From Goleter apudmare HA4340-LM2 (GTDB lineage: Bacteria > Cyanobacteriota > Cyanobacteriia > Cyanobacteriales > Nostocaceae), in assembly GCA_019359495.1 (NCBI GenBank), contig JAHHHF010000111.1, positions 1 to 56,632 on the forward strand: a stretch of DNA of 56,632 nt. The letters are read 5' to 3'. The notes beneath the pieces were generated by a model. The model had not been told where the DNA came from. It made no database searches and saw nothing but the letters and a program-made list of their open reading frames with translations. Positions 53,522 through 56,632 of this stretch are shown piece after piece; the stretch's first letter is position 1; every line of letters begins with the position of its first letter. A program made the position numbers and the translations under genes.

Positions 53522-56023
53522 TCAAAACTCCCAAGCAATCGTGCCCTGTACTGTAAATGGAGCACCATAAAAACCGCCTCTTTCAAAGAAGGCAGGAGAT
53601 TCAAAATATTTTACGTCGAATAGATTTCTGACATTCAGCGCTGCTCGGAATCGATCTCGCTCATAGAAAATGGCGGCATCGGTGCGGAAATAGCTGGGTA
53701 GCTCATAGGAGTTAGCTAGGTTGCCTTGGCGAGCACCCACAAAAAACAATCCCAAACCAAATCCCAATCCTTGCAAATCTCCCTTCTGAATTCTATACGT
53801 ACTCCAGATATTAAACGCATGTTCCGGTACGTTCCTCAAAAAATTGTCCACTTCAAATCTTTCGTCCTCAGTGATACGGGCATCGGTGTAGGCGTAGCCT
53901 GCAATAATATTCCATCCAGGCAAGATTTCACCTGCAATGTCAAATTCAATACCTCGACTGCGCTGCCGTCCAGTTTGAATCGAAAAGCCTGGATTATTCA
54001 GGTCGGCTGTCAAAATGTTGGATCGAGTTAAATCATAGAGGGCAAGAGTTGCCGACAGTTGATTATTCAACTCTGCCTTGACTCCGATTTCATATTGTGT
54101 GCTGCGTTCTGGCTCGAAGAGATCTCCATTAAAAGCAACGCCGATCGCGGGGGTAAAGGAGCGTGCATAGCTGGCATAGAGTGAAATTGGAGGAATGGGC
54201 TGATAGACAATTCCCAGACGCGGGCTGAACGCTCCGGCAGATTGCTCAGTGCTGGTGTCAGTCAGAAAGTTTCGTCCCCGTTCCTCAAACAGATCAAACC
54301 GCCCGCCCAACAATAGCTTCAAGTTCTCTGCTAGTGTCACTTGATCTTGGACAAAAATTCCCAAAGAATCTCTAATTCGATTGAGGTTTAAAATAGGAGA
54401 AGCGGAACCTCGTGGTAAACCATATTCAGGATTAAACAGATCAATGGGTGTAGCTGTCCCACCTTCTATCGCAATTGCAATACTGAATCGGCTCAGATCA
54501 ACCCCAAACAGCAATTGATGTTCAATGGAACCAGTAGCAAATTCACCAATTAGATCAGTGGTGACTACATACTCGTCATAGTTTCCATAATCGAAGTTAC
54601 GGAACCTACGGTCAAACGTGCGATTGTCAGTTCTCAAACCTGTAAGCAAAGTAATATCATCTCTGTAACTATAAATCTTCACTCCCAATGCATTACGTAG
54701 CACCCAGTTATCACTCAGTTGGTGTTCTAATCTATACCCAACTCGTCGAGTTGTTTGTTCAACATCAGCGGATGGTTCACTCAAATTACGGCTGCGCGGT
54801 AGATCTATGTTTACAGGCACCCCTACATAATATCCATCGGTTCGATCGGTGTACTCTCCTTCTATGGTTAAGCGAGTTCTCTCTCCAATTGCAAAACTGA
54901 GAACAGGAAGAACACTTAGAAAGTCATTATCTACAAAATCAACGAAACTGCCTGAGTCTCGGTAAGCTGCATTCAGACGGTACAAAATTGTTTTGGAATC
55001 ATTTAAAGGTCCAGTTAGGTCGATTGTTCCCCGATAAAAGTCATAGTTGCCGATTGTGGCTTCAGCAGAATAAAAGGGAGTTTGCAGAGGTTGTCTCGTG
55101 ACTAAGTTAATCGTGCCACCTGGATTGCCGTATCCATATAGCACCGATGCTGGACCTCGCAGCACCTCTACTCGCTCAAGACTGGGATTTTCAGAAGCAA
55201 ATTCTCCAAGAGAATCTCGTAGCCCATTCCTTAAAAAACTACCTTCCCCAGTCTGAAATCCTCGAATCACAAAACTAGCGCTTGCTCCAACCCCCCCAAG
55301 TGATGGAGTAATGCCACTGACGTTTCGCAGTGCATCGTCTAGCCTGATAGCTTGTTGATCCTCCAGCACTTGTTGAGGTACCACTTGAATCGACTGAGGA
55401 ATATCACGAATCGGTGTATCCGTTCGCGTTGCCGTACTCGCATTCGGCACACGATAGCCTCCTTCTCGTTCCCCCGTCACCACAATTTCCTCATCCGGTT
55501 CGTCCGCTTCCGGGTTGAGACTGTAGGCAAGGTTGCCTGTTCTCAGCGTCACCTCAGTTTGAGGTAGGGCATTGTTGCCTGTGACACTGACCCGAATGCG
55601 ACTCGCATCCTGCTGAACCACTTCCACTCTGGCGATATCCGTTGCTGGGTTCTCTGCGACAAATGCCTGACCCTGGGGCAATGCCAACACCGCATTGGGA
55701 ATGTCGGCAACCAGGCTGTTGCCCTCACTGCGAAACTTTGTGGCATCCACCTGCAAGGGTTTGCCCTCAGCCGTTTCCAGGGTGATGTCGAGTCCATCGG
55801 CAGTTCGATCGACCCTCACATTGGTCACCTGCACCGTTGCCGCTTCTACCTGCGCCAGCCATTCTTTCACCGTCGTTGCAGGTCGATCGCGTCTCAAGCT
55901 TCCAAGGGAATCAGGATCGCGCAATTTCTCCTGCGCTTCTCCTGGCAAAGTCTCAGCCGCGATCGTACCCCCGGCGATCGCAATTCCCAACATCAACCGC
56001 ACCGACAACTGTTTCACGCTCAT
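53522..56023 (-). CDS. TonB-dependent siderophore receptor with N-terminal AMIN domain
   Basis: 833 residues. Signal peptide (LMLGIAIAGGTIAAETLPGE), AMIN domain (about 55-165: VQVTNVRVDRTADGLDITLE), TonB box region (EEIVVTGERE), plug domain (IRDIPQSIQVVPQQVLEDQQ, GGVGASASFVIRGFQTGEG) and a 22-strand barrel ending in phenylalanine (GTIAWEF). AMIN before the plug is usual for cyanobacterial FhuA/IutA-like receptors. It imports Fe-siderophores, probably hydroxamate type, by family habit. ATG 56023 with GGGGAG upstream is better than TTG 56041. GC is higher in the first 600 bases than in the barrel part. Confidence 0.93.
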   Translation of the reverse strand: MSVKQLSVRLMLGIAIAGGTIAAETLPGEAQEKLRDPDSLGSLRRDRPATTVKEWLAQVEAATVQVTNVRVDRTADGLDITLETAEGKPLQVDATKFRSEGNSLVADIPNAVLALPQGQAFVAENPATDIARVEVVQQDASRIRVSVTGNNALPQTEVTLRTGNLAYSLNPEADEPDEEIVVTGEREGGYRVPNASTATRTDTPIRDIPQSIQVVPQQVLEDQQAIRLDDALRNVSGITPSLGGVGASASFVIRGFQTGEGSFLRNGLRDSLGEFASENPSLERVEVLRGPASVLYGYGNPGGTINLVTRQPLQTPFYSAEATIGNYDFYRGTIDLTGPLNDSKTILYRLNAAYRDSGSFVDFVDNDFLSVLPVLSFAIGERTRLTIEGEYTDRTDGYYVGVPVNIDLPRSRNLSEPSADVEQTTRRVGYRLEHQLSDNWVLRNALGVKIYSYRDDITLLTGLRTDNRTFDRRFRNFDYGNYDEYVVTTDLIGEFATGSIEHQLLFGVDLSRFSIAIAIEGGTATPIDLFNPEYGLPRGSASPILNLNRIRDSLGIFVQDQVTLAENLKLLLGGRFDLFEERGRNFLTDTSTEQSAGAFSPRLGIVYQPIPPISLYASYARSFTPAIGVAFNGDLFEPERSTQYEIGVKAELNNQLSATLALYDLTRSNILTADLNNPGFSIQTGRQRSRGIEFDIAGEILPGWNIIAGYAYTDARITEDERFEVDNFLRNVPEHAFNIWSTYRIQKGDLQGLGFGLGLFFVGARQGNLANSYELPSYFRTDAAIFYERDRFRAALNVRNLFDVKYFESPAFFERGGFYGAPFTVQGTIAWEF

Positions 56024-56149
56024 CACAACTCTCCCCACCAAACAATTCTGCTCTATTGAAAATTACTTCTAATAAATAATTACAAGCAGTGTATAGAAGT
56101 TGCTTTCAGTGTGTCTATCCCAAAACGGACAAAATGCTCAAACCTGGAA

Positions 56150-56383
56150 TTATGCCGTCAAAATTTCCTCAAGTACTGTCACAGTCAGCCCTGCAACTGT
56201 GCGAAACTGGCGATCGTTGGTGAGAAATAAGGTGCAATTCTCCCGTAACGCCGTTGCCGCATGAATCGCATCGGGCGTTTTCAGCCGAGTCGTTGCCCGT
56301 AACGTGGCGGCACCCCGCAAAACCATTTGACTAATAGGCAACAACCTTAAGGGCGACGATCCTAACAACTGCTCAGACATCAA
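56150..56383 (-). pseudogene. PIN-domain gene lacking its 5' part
   Basis: 77 codons cover only the second half of a PIN domain: LPISQMVLRGAATLRATTRL, KTPDAIHAATALRENCTLFL and TNDRQFRTVAGL. The first catalytic Asp and the first Glu, normally in the missing first 60 residues, are absent; the upstream sequence is repeat DNA. No antitoxin gene is visible. Confidence 0.7.
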
Positions 56384-56606
56384 GCAACCCTCATCCCTTA
56401 GCCCCTTCTCCCCGTGGAGAAGGGGAACCGAACCGATTCAAAGTCCCTCTCCCGTTCTGCTACCGTGTACACACAAGTCAAATTACCCCCTTAATCCCCC
56501 CTTGGAAAGCTATGCATTATAAACATCTTTCTTAACAAAGAAATTGACAAAAAACAGAAGTAATGTAGTGTCTATAGCAAGAGCCGGAAGCAGAACAAAG
56601 TCAAAC
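56384..56606. other. Repeat-rich stretch at the window edge
   Basis: It contains the dispersed hairpin CCCCTTCTCCcCGTGGAGAAGGGG (56402-56425 region) and another CCCCCTTAATCCCCCC run, then a promoter-like TTGACAAAAAACAGAAGTAA stretch upstream of the last start codon. Confidence 0.4.
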
Positions 56607-56632
56607 ATGGAACAATGGATCACACAAGAACT
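56607..56632 (+). CDS. Start of a gene cut by the window edge, possibly an IS4/Tn5-type transposase
   Basis: Only MEQWITQE is visible. Tn5-like transposases begin with a similar pattern (aromatic, acidic, then E-x-L-GD further on), and MITEs and PIN remnants around it suggest a mobile element, but eight residues cannot decide it. Confidence 0.25.

Noticed and set aside
56042-56149. Fur box upstream of the TonB receptor
   Set aside because: The AT-rich segment has only a weak partial match to the GATAATGATAATCATTATC consensus, not enough to call.

Overview
The window comes from a filamentous, heterocyst-forming cyanobacterium of the Nostoc/Anabaena type. It is rich in HIP1 octamers (GCGATCGC) and heptanucleotide repeats of the STRR kind (for example TTATTTG units at 28836-28870). 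It encodes the N-terminal half of a split DnaE ending in a split intein, and a tandem Flv3-type/Flv1-type flavodiiron pair in the order of the heterocyst flv3B-flv1B genes. No rRNA, tRNA or CRISPR array was seen.

Left part (1-29 kb), mostly chromosomal housekeeping: an ABC-permease relic; the flavodiiron pair; a 59-residue conserved-looking small protein; split dnaE; a Uma2 nuclease-like gene between direct repeats; a two-domain rhodanese; a TPR protein; a GNAT acetyltransferase; a two-ATPase peptide ABC protein; a PatD-like small protein divergent from the (p)ppGpp synthetase/hydrolase; a CNNM/CBS membrane protein; a methyltransferase; a protealysin-like M4 protease followed by an emfourin-type inhibitor, with a strong hairpin between them; a BtuF-like protein; a 5'-truncated PAS/GAF histidine kinase; a small photosystem-type membrane protein; a TerB-like protein; and RsmB.

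Middle part (29-38 kb, minus strand): a sigma factor leads into a TPR-CHAT caspase-like protein, then DUF1822, a CHAT-CHASE2 membrane protein and a DUF928 secreted protein. I read this as one functional group: a dedicated sigma factor, two caspase-fold enzymes and envelope proteins. Between the second and third genes lies mobile debris: a Uma2 gene cleanly split by a 123-bp MITE with 13-bp terminal repeats and a 9-bp target duplication, a second MITE-like element and an antitoxin relic.

Metal part (38.8-47 kb): a zinc-type ABC transporter (znuB-znuC divergent from znuA) has a Zur-like box in its shared promoter. An outer-membrane SLH porin and a complete class II lanthipeptide synthetase (LanM) diverge from a second, perfect Zur-type palindrome. 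A cobalamin riboswitch lies between znuA and the porin on the minus strand, with no gene visible in its path except the antisense of znuA. A zinc-starvation-controlled LanM is the most suggestive undescribed system here.

Right part (47-56.6 kb): a recombination-built island. An AraC regulator relic and two DUF4351 relics surround two tandem Uma2 copies and three antitoxin/PIN modules, two of them near-identical and flanking a different third. Homologous sequence bounds the array on both sides in direct orientation. Beyond it are a siderophore-type TonB receptor and its lipoprotein binding protein, then a 5'-truncated PIN gene and the first codons of a possible transposase.
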